Positions 8,604 to 16,868 of a DNA stretch of 64,000 nt are shown in pieces; the first letter of the stretch is position 1, and each line of letters begins with the position of its first letter. The stretch is from Thermoleophilaceae bacterium. GTDB taxonomy: Bacteria; Actinomycetota; Thermoleophilia; Solirubrobacterales; Thermoleophilaceae. The stretch lies in NCBI GenBank assembly GCA_030447725.1, contig JAUJOQ010000001.1:1-64000 (forward strand). Direction: 5' to 3'. Position numbers and translations under genes: made by a program. The notes beneath the pieces are model-generated. The model was not told the DNA's origin, made no database searches, and was given only the letters and a program-made list of their open reading frames with translations.

Positions 8604-10157
8604 GTGCGTCTCGTGCTGGTCGCCTGCCTCGTCCTGGCCGGGCTCTCGTTGATGCTGCCCTACGCGCCCACGTATGACGCCTGGGCCTGGATCGTATGGG
8701 GCAGGGAGGTCGCCTCCCTCGACCTCGAGACGACGCGCGGCCCGTCATGGAAGCCGCTCCCAGTGGTCTTCACGACCCTGTTCGCGCCGTTTGGCAAGCT
8801 ACATGATGGCCTCCCCCCGGCCCTATGGCTGGTGATCGCGCGCGGGGGGGCGCTGCTGGGCCTGGCGATGGCCTTCAGGCTCGCCCGCCGGCTGGCGGGC
8901 CCCGGAACGGCGGCCGGGATCGGCGCCGGCGTGATCGCGGCCGCCGCGCTCGTCCTCGTTCCGGGGTGGTTCGGCAACATGGCCCACGGAAACGAGGCGC
9001 CGATGGCTGTGGGGCTGATGCTGTGGGCGATCGAGCGGCACCTCGACGGTGAGCACGGACATGCCCTCGGGCTTGGTTTTCTGGCCTGTCTGCTGCGTCC
9101 TGAGGTGTTCCCGTTCCTGGCGGTCTACGGCGCCTGGTTCTGGCGAGCCGAACCCGATCGGCGATGGCTGGTGGCTGCACTCGCGATGGGGCTCCCCGCG
9201 CTCTGGCTCGTGCCCGAGTGGCTCGGCTCGGGTGAGCTGCTAGGCGCCGCAGAGCAGGCGCGCAGCGAGCCTTCGAGAAGTCTCTCGATCCTCCCTCGAC
9301 CGTGGCTCGCCGCGCTCGAGCGCGGGCACGAGATCGCGGGGCTTCCGCTGGAGCTCGGCGCCCTGGCGGCAGTCATTCTCGGCTGGCGGCGACGTGGGGA
9401 GGGACCCCGGCAGCGGGCGGATGCCCGGCTCATCGGCGTGTTCGCCGCGGTCGTGGTGGGCTGGGTGGCGCTCGTGGCGGCGATGACGGAGGTGGGGTTC
9501 TCGGGACGCCCCCGGTACTTCCTCCCAGCCGTGGTGCTCGTGTGCGTACTGGGCGGGGTGGGAGGCGTGCGGCTCGTTCAAGCCGTCCCGCGCCGGGCCG
9601 CGGCAGTCGTCGGTGTGATGCTCGTGGCCGCCACGCTTCCCTGGGTCGCTCACCGCGCGGAGGCGCTGCGAGGCGAGGCACGCGAAGCTGCGCGCGTGAC
9701 CAAGCTTGGAGAGGACCTCGGGCGCGCGGTCGTTCGCGCGGATGGCGCTCGCGCCGTGGCGGGCGGGTTTTCGCCGAGCGTGCCCAGGCCGTTTCGCACG
9801 CGCCTCGCCTGGGCGGCGGAGCTGCCGATCAGATCCGTGCGGAGCTCGCCGGGGCGGGGCCTTGTCTTCACCGCCCGCCCACGCACTGTGGCCACCGCCC
9901 GCCGGATCGCGCGCGTGGGGCGATGGCGGGTCCTCATACCGATGTCGAACGAATGGAGAGTGAGCCTCGTCAGAGGTCGAGTCGCGCGCGAGCCAGGGCC
10001 TCCAGGAAGTAATAGTCACCGAAGATCAGACCCCTGTCGGCGGTCCCGCGGTCGTGGTCGCCGGTGCCGTGGAGCAGGATCGACCGGGCGCTGGAGCCGC
10101 GAGCGAGGTAGCGGCGCGAGGCCAGCGAACGCAGCGTTGCCACGGCCGCCTCCCTGA
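8604..10157 (+). CDS. Polytopic membrane protein, GT-C-like
   Basis: A membrane protein with about nine to ten hydrophobic segments, beginning with a signal-anchor (VRLVLVACLVLAGLSLML). The first extracytoplasmic loop has PTYDAWAWIVWGRE, where an acidic residue sits as in GT-C glycosyltransferases. RPEVFPFLAVYGAW and RYFLPAVVLVCVL follow the same general plan. I start it at GTG 8604 because of the TACGGT-N6-GTG promoter; an upstream GTG at 8574 is possible. The last 60 or so residues are Arg/Pro/Ser-rich, overlap the convergent GH88 gene by 188 bases and do not look like protein, so the natural stop may have been lost by a frameshift. Substrate unknown. Confidence 0.7.
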   Translation: MRLVLVACLVLAGLSLMLPYAPTYDAWAWIVWGREVASLDLETTRGPSWKPLPVVFTTLFAPFGKLHDGLPPALWLVIARGGALLGLAMAFRLARRLAGPGTAAGIGAGVIAAAALVLVPGWFGNMAHGNEAPMAVGLMLWAIERHLDGEHGHALGLGFLACLLRPEVFPFLAVYGAWFWRAEPDRRWLVAALAMGLPALWLVPEWLGSGELLGAAEQARSEPSRSLSILPRPWLAALERGHEIAGLPLELGALAAVILGWRRRGEGPRQRADARLIGVFAAVVVGWVALVAAMTEVGFSGRPRYFLPAVVLVCVLGGVGGVRLVQAVPRRAAAVVGVMLVAATLPWVAHRAEALRGEAREAARVTKLGEDLGRAVVRADGARAVAGGFSPSVPRPFRTRLAWAAELPIRSVRSSPGRGLVFTARPRTVATARRIARVGRWRVLIPMSNEWRVSLVRGRVAREPGPPGSNSHRRSDPCRRSRGRGRRCRGAGSTGRWSRERGSGARPANAALPRPPP

Positions 10158-11166
10158 AGCGACGTGCCCTGCGCGGCCCGGGCTCGAGCCGCGCCAGGTC
10201 GAGGAGGCCGGAGGCCGCGATCGCCGCGGCGGAGCTGTCACGTGGCGCCAGGCCGGGCGAGGACACTGCGGGCACGTTTCGCACCAGGGTGGGCGCGTCG
10301 AAGTCCCAGAACGGGACCTCGTCCCGGGGCAGATGGCGAAGCCACCAAACCGCCGCCCTGCGGGCCGCTTGGAGCAGGCGCCCGTCCCCGGTCTGGCGGT
10401 AGGTCGCCGCGAAGCCGCGGATTGCCCACGCCTGGCCTCGCGACCAGGTGGAGTCGCGAGACGCTCCTTGGACCGTCCGCTTGCCCAACACGGCGCCCGT
10501 GTCCGCGTCGTAGTCCACCACGTGGTAGGTGCTGCCGTCCGGTCGCACGTGGTCGCGCAACGTCGTCAGGGCGTGACGGTGGGCCATCCGTCGCCACGCC
10601 CGCGGCCCGCCATGGCGGGCCCCCCAGAAGAGCAGCTCGATGTTCATCAGGTTGTCGACTATCACGGTGAAGCGGCTGCCTTGTGCTCCCCACGAACGCG
10701 TGGCCCCGACATCCGGGTCGAATCGAGAGGCGAGGAAGCGTGCCGCTCTCATCGCCGAGCGCCGGTAGGCGGGCCTCCCAGTCAGTTGCCACCCCCTCGC
10801 ATAGGTGGGCATGACCATGAAACCGACGTCGTGGTTCGCCGTTCGCAGCAACTGGTCGTCCACCGGCGGTTGGCGCCGCGCGGCGCGCCGGCGCCAGATC
10901 GGGTCGCCGGTCTGCGCGTAGGTGAGCCACATGGCGCCGGACAGAAAGCCGCTCGTCCACGCCGCCGGTCCCGTGACCTGCCACCGCCCTGAGCGCCTCG
11001 TGGGGCTCGGGTAGCAACTCGGCGCAAGCTCGGCGTGTGCGCGAGCGAGCTGGCGCTCGGCGAAGCGCATCGCCGGCCCCGCCGCCGCTGCTGCTGCTGC
11101 TGCTGGATAAGCAGCGAAAACCAGGGTCGCCACGGCGAGCATCGCGATGACCCTGCGCGGAGACAC
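9970..11166 (-). CDS. Secreted GH88-family unsaturated glucuronyl hydrolase-like enzyme
   Basis: GH88 enzymes remove the 4,5-unsaturated uronic acid left at the non-reducing end by polysaccharide lyases. This 398-residue protein has a signal peptide (residues 1-28, alanine-rich) and a six-hairpin helical barrel. HDVGF at 112-116 and IVDNLMN around 169-175 match the positions of the two catalytic aspartates known in Bacillus GL1 UGL (here D113 and D171). TWSRGQAWAIRGF at 240-252 is another family hallmark. It is divergent from a secreted lyase-like protein 43 bases away (start to start), suggesting both act on the same external uronate polymer. Its 3' end overlaps the convergent membrane-protein gene. 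Family call is firm; substrate is not. Confidence 0.85.
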   Translation of the reverse strand: MSPRRVIAMLAVATLVFAAYPAAAAAAAAGPAMRFAERQLARAHAELAPSCYPSPTRRSGRWQVTGPAAWTSGFLSGAMWLTYAQTGDPIWRRRAARRQPPVDDQLLRTANHDVGFMVMPTYARGWQLTGRPAYRRSAMRAARFLASRFDPDVGATRSWGAQGSRFTVIVDNLMNIELLFWGARHGGPRAWRRMAHRHALTTLRDHVRPDGSTYHVVDYDADTGAVLGKRTVQGASRDSTWSRGQAWAIRGFAATYRQTGDGRLLQAARRAAVWWLRHLPRDEVPFWDFDAPTLVRNVPAVSSPGLAPRDSSAAAIAASGLLDLARLEPGPRRARRFREAAVATLRSLASRRYLARGSSARSILLHGTGDHDRGTADRGLIFGDYYFLEALARARLDL

Positions 11167-11209
11167 TCCTCAAACCGAGGTTAGCTCAGTCTCTATTGGG
11201 CGGCCTACC

Positions 11210-13042
11210 ATGCGGCTCCTGTTCAAGTTCGGCGAAACCGGGCTGCCGCGGCGGCGTCTCTGCCCGCTCGCGATCGTTGCGGCGTGCGTCGTCGCGGCCG
11301 TGTCCGCGCCGTCCGCGGCCGCGGCCCCCAGCCCCGAAGCGCTCGCCGACGGCATCGCCGCCCCCTGGCCGGGCTTCCAGAACGCCGATGGAACCTTCAT
11401 CGACTACATGGACGCGCTCCGGGCCGCGCCGCGCGACAGGTACGGCACCGCCGCCATGGGCCGCTCACTGCTCCAGAGCGGCGTGCGCAGCGGCCAGCCG
11501 CGACTCATCGACGCGGGGCTGCGGGGACTGGTGCGGGTGGCGGAGGACGTGCAGTCCTATCACTCGATCGCGTTCGAGCAGGAGGCGCTCGCGGCGGGCT
11601 ACAACCTGGCGCGGGAGCAGGTGCCGAAGAACCCGATCTTCCGCGCCGGGCGAGAGAGCATCGAGCGTCGCCTTCGGGCCATGCGCCCGATCCGGCTCGG
11701 GCGCGGCGGCGCCTACTTCAACCAGTTTCTCGTCGATGCCCTGGCCATCCTGGAGCTGGAGCGCTCGGGGCTGACCTCGGACGAGCCCGGCACGATCTTG
11801 GCCGACCTCGGCTCCTCCGTCGGGCTCGTGGAGCAGCTCGTGAACCGCGAGCTGCTGACCTACGCGGCCGGCCGGACGGCTCGGACGGGACGGGCCGGGG
11901 TCACCACCCTGGCCACCGACGGACCGCTGGCCTACCACGTGCTCACGCTCGCGTACACAGGCCGATTGCTGCACCTGCTCGGCGACCGCGCCGGCCCCGC
12001 AAGCCACCGCCTGGTCGCACGCTACGCGCGCGCCATGTGGGCCTTCGCGGGCCCGGACGGCGACGTCTCCTACTTCGGCCGCTCCCATCAGCAGTCATGG
12101 GTGCTCGCGATGGCCGCCTACGGGATGGAGCTCGCGGCCGAAGACGCCGGCCCGGTCTGGGCGCCGCGCTTCCGGGCCGTCGCCGCTCGCGCACTCGAGC
12201 GCCTGGCTGCCCTGCATGCGGGCGGCCCCTTCGGAGTGCATCTGACGCCGGCGTTCGCGAGCGACGCACGGGCGGCGATGCGTGCCCAGGACAACTACGT
12301 CTCGGGCTCTGCCTATACGGGCTTGACGCTCACGGGGCTCGAGCTGCTGGCCGACGAGGGCCGGCCGGGGCCCGTCGGCCGACTCGCGGCCGACGACCCG
12401 GTGGCCTTCGACATGGGAGCATTCACCGTCGTCTCCACCGGGCGGGTCTGGTACGTCGTGCGCCAGCGTCCCGGCGTGCTCGCCGATCTGCGCTCGGGCG
12501 CAGGCCTGATGGCGCTCAAGGTTCGCGGCCGCGACGGTGCCTGGCACGATGCCCTTCCTCAGCGCCCGCTCACGCTGCCTCCGCGTACGGCCGGGGGCGA
12601 GGACACGGTCGGGCCGGTGCTGAGGCGCCCCGCGGCCAGGGGCTTTCCCTACGGGCGCGGCCTGCGAATCGGGCGCGGCTCGTCGGTGCGCTGGGCCGTC
12701 GACTTTCGCCGCCCGGGCTACGGCGCCGTGATCCACCGGGCCACCGTGACTTTCCGTCCCACGCGCTGCGGCGTTGTGATGACGCTGCCCGGCCGCGCCG
12801 GCGATGAGTTCGCGACCTCGGTGTTCCTCCCCGCAGGGCCCCGTCCCCGCCGCGCGCGGCGGGGCATGGCGCTGGGCGGCAACCTGCGCGCCGAGGTCAC
12901 CGCCGGCGGTGCCACCGAGACCGGTCGCTCCTACTTCAACGCGGGAGATGGCCGCGTCTTACGGGTGCGACTGCTCACGCGCGGCTCGCGCCGTGGCGCC
13001 GCGACCTTCTCCTTCTCGTCGCGTCGACGCTGCGCGACGTAG
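11210..13042 (+). CDS. Secreted protein of polysaccharide-lyase-like architecture
   Basis: I do not recognise a named family. The protein is about 610 residues with an N-terminal Arg-rich region, a hydrophobic stretch and an AAAAP cleavage-like site near residue 39. Residues about 45-370 are predicted helical, with repeats of small-residue helix pairs as in alpha/alpha toroids. Residues 390-610 are strand-rich. This toroid plus beta-sandwich plan is that of several polysaccharide lyase families. Conserved-looking polar clusters are GGAYFNQFLVDAL, YFGRSHQQSW and QDNYVSGSAY, which contain candidate Asn/His/Tyr residues. The partner GH88 gene supports a lyase role. The start at ATG 11210 clears the divergent gene; an in-frame ATG at 11147 would overlap it. 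Confidence 0.65.
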   Translation: MRLLFKFGETGLPRRRLCPLAIVAACVVAAVSAPSAAAAPSPEALADGIAAPWPGFQNADGTFIDYMDALRAAPRDRYGTAAMGRSLLQSGVRSGQPRLIDAGLRGLVRVAEDVQSYHSIAFEQEALAAGYNLAREQVPKNPIFRAGRESIERRLRAMRPIRLGRGGAYFNQFLVDALAILELERSGLTSDEPGTILADLGSSVGLVEQLVNRELLTYAAGRTARTGRAGVTTLATDGPLAYHVLTLAYTGRLLHLLGDRAGPASHRLVARYARAMWAFAGPDGDVSYFGRSHQQSWVLAMAAYGMELAAEDAGPVWAPRFRAVAARALERLAALHAGGPFGVHLTPAFASDARAAMRAQDNYVSGSAYTGLTLTGLELLADEGRPGPVGRLAADDPVAFDMGAFTVVSTGRVWYVVRQRPGVLADLRSGAGLMALKVRGRDGAWHDALPQRPLTLPPRTAGGEDTVGPVLRRPAARGFPYGRGLRIGRGSSVRWAVDFRRPGYGAVIHRATVTFRPTRCGVVMTLPGRAGDEFATSVFLPAGPRPRRARRGMALGGNLRAEVTAGGATETGRSYFNAGDGRVLRVRLLTRGSRRGAATFSFSSRRRCAT

Positions 13043-13081
13043 CCGGCGAAGCCTGGCGACGACATCCCGCCCGCTTTTCCG

Positions 13082-13978
13082 TCAAGCCAGCGCTTCGCGC
13101 CGGCCCGCTCGCTGACCTGCGCGCGCCGTGGCCAGCACGATGCCGGCCATCACGATCGCCACGCCCGCCAGCTGCACGGGGGACGGATCCTCTGAGAGCA
13201 GCACTACCCCGAGCAGCACCGAGCCCACCGGCTGCAGCGTCAGCGTGATCGCCGTGAGCAGGGCCGGCAATCGCGGTAGCGAGACCGAGATCAGCAGCCA
13301 GCCGAGCACCTGCGAGCTGAGCGCGAGCGTGACGAGCCAGGCCTGAGACTCCAAGCCCGGCAGGAAGTCGATGTCACCGACCGCCACGCCCGCGATCGCG
13401 GCGAACACGGCGCTGCTGAGGGTGGCGTCGAGCAGGGGTCCCGCGGGCCGCCGGGCGTCGGCGCCCGCGCGCCGCAACAGCAGCAGAAAGATCGCGTAGG
13501 CGAGGGCAGTTAGGAGCCCAAAGGCGGCGCCGAGGAGGGGGTCGTCACCGTAGGCGCCGCTGCCCAAGACTCCCGAGATGAGCACCACCCCGAACAGCAC
13601 CACGGGTACGGCCTGCACGCTCCGGCTGTCGGGCCTCTCGCCGAGCACCGCCCAGGCGATCACTCCCACGAGGACGAGTTGCACGTTCGCGAGCACCGTG
13701 GCGAGGCCGGCGCCGACCGCGGCAATCGAGTGGTGCCAGAAGGTGAGGTCGGCCGCGAAGAACACGCCCGCCAGCAAGGCGATCGAACGCTCCCGCGAAG
13801 TGCGTGGTCCGTAGCGCCGCCGCTCGATCACCGCCAGTACGGCCAGCACCGGCAGGGCGTAGAGGCAGCGAAAGACGGCGGCCGTCGAAGGAGACACATC
13901 GGCGAGCCGCACGAGAATCGCCGAGAACGCGATCACGAGCGCGCCCGTAGCCGCGAACGCGAGCGGCCGGCGGTCCAT
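13082..13978 (-). CDS. EamA/DMT-family transporter
   Basis: A 298-residue protein with ten hydrophobic segments arranged as two EamA repeats (about 10-135 and 150-290), typical of drug/metabolite exporters of the inner membrane. The first repeat shows FSAILVRLADVSPSTAAVFRCLYALPVL and the second ends with VLLSEDPSPVQLAGVAIVMAGIVLA. The start ATG at 13978 (MDRRPLAF) is preferred over the longer frame to 14104, whose first 42 codons are Arg/Pro-rich and unlike this family. TACTCT about 29 bases upstream may be a -10. Substrate cannot be inferred. Confidence 0.87.
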   Translation of the reverse strand: MDRRPLAFAATGALVIAFSAILVRLADVSPSTAAVFRCLYALPVLAVLAVIERRRYGPRTSRERSIALLAGVFFAADLTFWHHSIAAVGAGLATVLANVQLVLVGVIAWAVLGERPDSRSVQAVPVVLFGVVLISGVLGSGAYGDDPLLGAAFGLLTALAYAIFLLLLRRAGADARRPAGPLLDATLSSAVFAAIAGVAVGDIDFLPGLESQAWLVTLALSSQVLGWLLISVSLPRLPALLTAITLTLQPVGSVLLGVVLLSEDPSPVQLAGVAIVMAGIVLATARAGQRAGRREALA

Positions 13979-14116
13979 CAAGCTCGGCAGCGGCGGCACG
14001 CGGTCGAGAGTAAGCGACGGGATTCGGACCGCGAGAACGGCCGAAGGGGACCGCCGGTATGCCCCGCGGGGGCGCCCCGGCGGTCCCCCTCGGGACCGTC
14101 GCAACCTGCGGCGGCC

Positions 14117-14629
14117 TCAGGCCGTTGGCCGGGCCTCCTGCGCCTTGTCCTGAGCGCTCGAGCGAAGCTCCTCGGCGTGCTCGGAGCCGCTCTCCTGCGC
14201 CGTCTCCTTGGCGCTCTGGGCGGGTTCCTGGGCAACCTGCTTGCCGTGCTCGATCGCCTCGCCCCCGGTCTCCTTGACCTTGTCGACCACCTGGTCGGAG
14301 AGCTCGCCCATCTTCTCGTCCTCGACGCGGGTGGACGGCACCAGCATCCCGGCCACGAAGCCCACGGCGACCCCGGCGAGCGCGAGCCCGATCGGGTTCT
14401 CCTGGGCCACGCCTGCGGCCTGCTTGGCGCCCTGCTTCACGTCGCCCGTGCTGGGCGCCGCGTCGGTCGCGCCCGAGAACTTCGAGCGCAGGGCGTCGGT
14501 CTTCTCCGACACCGAATCGCGTGCGCGCGACTTCACGTCGGTCTTGTAGCCGAGCGCGTCCACGGTGTCACCCATGTTCTCGCGCGTCTGCTCGATCTGC
14601 TGACGGATCACCTCTGGGTCTTGGCCCAT
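14117..14629 (-). CDS. DUF3618-containing membrane-associated protein
   Basis: A 170-residue protein whose N-terminus (DPEVIRQQIEQTRENMGDTVDALGYKTDVK) fits DUF3618, a short actinobacterial helical domain. A single hydrophobic glycine zipper (IGLALAGVAVGFVAGMLV, about 79-96) probably spans or dips into the membrane. The remainder is a long charged, Gln/Glu/Ala-rich helix resembling late-embryogenesis/YtxH-like stress proteins. It is the last gene of a three-gene operon and overlaps the preceding frame by 22 bases. General-stress role is inferred from the promoter of the operon. Confidence 0.8.
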   Translation of the reverse strand: MGQDPEVIRQQIEQTRENMGDTVDALGYKTDVKSRARDSVSEKTDALRSKFSGATDAAPSTGDVKQGAKQAAGVAQENPIGLALAGVAVGFVAGMLVPSTRVEDEKMGELSDQVVDKVKETGGEAIEHGKQVAQEPAQSAKETAQESGSEHAEELRSSAQDKAQEARPTA

Positions 14630-15015
14630 TCCACATCCTCCTTCACGGTTTCAACGGTTTGCTCGGGCACGGGGGGACCGGCCTCCTGCAACTTCTGCTT
14701 GCCGGTCATCGCCAGCACGCCGGCCACGGCCGCCCACAGCACGGTCACGATCAGCGCGGCGATCCAGTCCTCCATCGCCGTGCCAAGCAGGAAGATCAGG
14801 GTCAGGGTGAGCGCAATCCCCGCCAGCAGCCCGGTCACTCCGGCGCCGCCGAACAGACCCGCTCCGGTCCCGGCCTGCTTGCCCTTCTCGGTCATCTCGG
14901 CCTTCGCCAGCTCGAGCTCCTGCTTCACGAGCGTCGTGGTCTCCTGCGAGAGCTGCTTGAGCAGCTCACCGACGGGACGCTCACGCAGATCGGCGTTGTT
15001 GTTGTCGCCAGCCAT
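14608..15015 (-). CDS. Phage_holin_3_6-like (DUF1469) membrane protein
   Basis: A 135-residue protein with an N-terminal amphipathic helix (PVGELLKQLSQETTTLVKQELELAKAEM) followed by two adjacent transmembrane helices (about 50-80 and 84-104). This is the signature of the actinobacterial/cyanobacterial Phage_holin_3_6 family, which despite its name is chromosomal and not tied to a phage. It lies between the DUF3618 gene and a YtxH-like gene, a trio that commonly travels together. The start follows the upstream stop by six bases. Biochemical role unknown; envelope association is likely. Confidence 0.85.
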   Translation of the reverse strand: MAGDNNNADLRERPVGELLKQLSQETTTLVKQELELAKAEMTEKGKQAGTGAGLFGGAGVTGLLAGIALTLTLIFLLGTAMEDWIAALIVTVLWAAVAGVLAMTGKQKLQEAGPPVPEQTVETVKEDVEWAKTQR

Positions 15016-15021
15016 GACGGC

Positions 15022-15582
15022 CTACAACCTGTCGATGCCACCGGCGGGCGGAGCCGCGGGGACGTCGACCGGGGTCGTGACTGGGAGAGACGGGGCAGGC
15101 GCCGGAGCAGTTGCCGGGTACCGCGGCGCCGACGCACCGTTGCCACCCAGCGCCGTGCTGGAGCTGCCTACCGACGACTGGTAACGCTGGCTGCTCGATG
15201 CCTTGAGGAACCGTGAGGCCGCGAAGCCAAGCGCCAACCCGGCGGCGGCCACAGCCAGGGGCTGGCGGCGCCCGAAGTCCTCGATGTCCCGGATGATCCG
15301 GTCGGCGTCAGAGTCGTGCAGGTAGCCGCCTACCCGCTCCGCGCGCTCGGCCGCCTGCTCCGCGATCTTCGCCGGCTGCTCCTTGCCCTGCTCGCGCAGC
15401 TGCTGACCGACCGTGCGAATGTCGTCCGCGGTGGTCTTGACCTGCTCGCCGGCCTGGGTGGAACGCTGGTCGACCTGCTCGCGCACCTTCTCTCGCGCCT
15501 GTCCGGTGGCCTGCTGCGCCTTCTGCTGCGCCTGGCCCGCCACCTCCTGGGCCTTCTGCTGTGCCTGCTCTGTGTCCGGCAT
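15022..15582 (-). CDS. YtxH/CsbD-like coiled-coil stress protein
   Basis: The first gene of the trio encodes 186 residues. Residues 1-90 are an extended Gln/Ala/Glu/Lys helix with repeats of the QQKAQ type, then DADRIIRDIEDFGRRQP, a short hydrophobic segment (LAVAAAGLALGFAASRFL, about 108-125) and a low-complexity Pro/Ala/Ser tail. ATG at 15582 is chosen because AGGAAGGAG stands just upstream; the frame continues to 15636 without such support. A SigB/SigF-like promoter lies 32-56 bases upstream. Likely an envelope-anchored desiccation or osmotic stress protein; no enzymatic motif is visible. Confidence 0.8.
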   Translation of the reverse strand: MPDTEQAQQKAQEVAGQAQQKAQQATGQAREKVREQVDQRSTQAGEQVKTTADDIRTVGQQLREQGKEQPAKIAEQAAERAERVGGYLHDSDADRIIRDIEDFGRRQPLAVAAAGLALGFAASRFLKASSSQRYQSSVGSSSTALGGNGASAPRYPATAPAPAPSLPVTTPVDVPAAPPAGGIDRL

Positions 15583-15613
15583 AAGACTCCTTCCTCTGGG
15601 GGGATCCGGGGTT

Positions 15614-15638
15614 CTACCCGTGCGGGGCCGTTGCAAAC
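15614..15638 (-). promoter_or_regulatory. SigB/SigF-type stress promoter (GTTT-N15-GGGTAG)
   Basis: On the minus strand GTTT (15638-15635) is separated by 15 bases from GGGTAG (15619-15614). This matches the general-stress consensus GTTT-N14-16-GGGTAT of SigB/SigF factors except for the last base. The predicted start lies about 20-25 bases before the AGGAAGGAG ribosome site of the three-gene envelope operon. Confidence 0.6.
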
Positions 15639-15719
15639 GGCTTGGTTGACACAGGGGCGAGTTGGCGCGTCGCGGCCCTCCCTCTGGTACGTGCTCAAGC
15701 GCTTGACCGACCCGAGGAG

Positions 15720-16868
15720 CTAGGAGGAGCCGACCAGGGAGAGCAGACGGTAGCCGAGCGCCTCCAGGGCGAGATCCTCGGTGACGTTGAGCGAGAGCGA
15801 CAGCCGCACCTGCTCGCAGCGCTCGGCCGCCTCGCGCAGGCTGCGCGGGTCGCGCGGACCTGCCGCCGCGGCGAGCGCCGTGGCGCGCCGCGGGTCGAGC
15901 GCGGCGGCGTCCGCGCCCTCGGCGACGCAGACCAGGTCGCGAAAGCCGAGCGCGGCAAGGGAGAGGCCGAGGTCGAGCACCTCGGTCTGGGCCCGCCGGC
16001 CCTCCCGCCTGGCGGTGTCCTCGAACTGGCGCTCGAGCGCCCCGCGGTCACGGCCCTTGGGCTCGGTCTCCAGCCGGGCGTCGCGTGTCTCTCCCACCTG
16101 CGCCTCTGCTTCGACCTTGCGCTTCTTGGCGCGGTCGAGCAGGCCCTGCCATGCGGGCGCGGCGGCGGCCTCCGGCGTGCCCGTGGCGAGAGCGGCCCCC
16201 AACAGGCGGTCGACGTCGGCGCGCAGCGCCTCGCCCTCCTCGGAGGCCAGGAACCGGGCGCGGGCGCCGTTGCCCATCGCCAGCCGGGCGCAGGCCGCCG
16301 CGCGGTCCGCGGGCACGCCGTCGGCCTCCAGCGCCGCGGCGATCGAGGGGGCGGGCAGCGGACCGAAGCGCACGAGCTGACAGCGCGAAACGACCGTGGG
16401 GAGCACCTGGCCGATCGCGTCGGTCAGCAGGATCAGGTGCACGAACGCCGCCGGCTCCTCCAGCGTCTTCAGCATCCGGTTGGCCACCTCGTCGTTCATC
16501 GTCTCCACACTCTCCAGCACGAACACCCGCCGGGCAGACTCGAACGGCGTGCGCGTGGCTGCCGCGACCACCGGGCCGTCCACGTCCTCTGTGCGCATCA
16601 CGTGCGCACCCGTCGGGCGCACCCACGTGAGGTCGGGATGCACGCCGTGCTGCACCCGCCGCCGCACTCCGTCGGGATCCTCCCCGCCCTCGGCCAGGAG
16701 CTCCGCGGCGAACGCCCGTGCCACAGTGCGCTTGCCCACTCCCGCCGGCCCGTGGAAGAGATAGGCATGCGAGGGGCCGGCCGCCAGCGAGGTCTTCAGC
16801 GCCATGCGCGCCTGGGGCTGGTCCTCCGCCCCCCCGAGCGCGCGGCGCGGGTGCCCGGAGACGCTCAC
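15720..16868 (-). CDS. holB: DNA polymerase III subunit delta'
   Basis: A clamp-loader subunit that helps load the sliding clamp during replication. The 382-residue protein has an AAA+ module with FHGPAGVGKRT (Walker A near residues 38-48), LKTLEEP (about 133-139) and the SRC sensor motif in SRCQLVRF (about 162-169). The C-terminal third is helical, Ala/Arg-rich and lineage-specific. The zinc-binding four-cysteine module of E. coli delta' is not present. The GTG start overlaps the tmk stop by four bases (GTGA), giving the classical tmk-holB pair. Confidence 0.9.
   Translation of the reverse strand: MSVSGHPRRALGGAEDQPQARMALKTSLAAGPSHAYLFHGPAGVGKRTVARAFAAELLAEGGEDPDGVRRRVQHGVHPDLTWVRPTGAHVMRTEDVDGPVVAAATRTPFESARRVFVLESVETMNDEVANRMLKTLEEPAAFVHLILLTDAIGQVLPTVVSRCQLVRFGPLPAPSIAAALEADGVPADRAAACARLAMGNGARARFLASEEGEALRADVDRLLGAALATGTPEAAAAPAWQGLLDRAKKRKVEAEAQVGETRDARLETEPKGRDRGALERQFEDTARREGRRAQTEVLDLGLSLAALGFRDLVCVAEGADAAALDPRRATALAAAAGPRDPRSLREAAERCEQVRLSLSLNVTEDLALEALGYRLLSLVGSS

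Noticed and set aside
13679..15184. Long plus-strand frame across the EamA and holin/DUF3618 genes
   Set aside because: Antisense to three well-supported genes and low-complexity in content.
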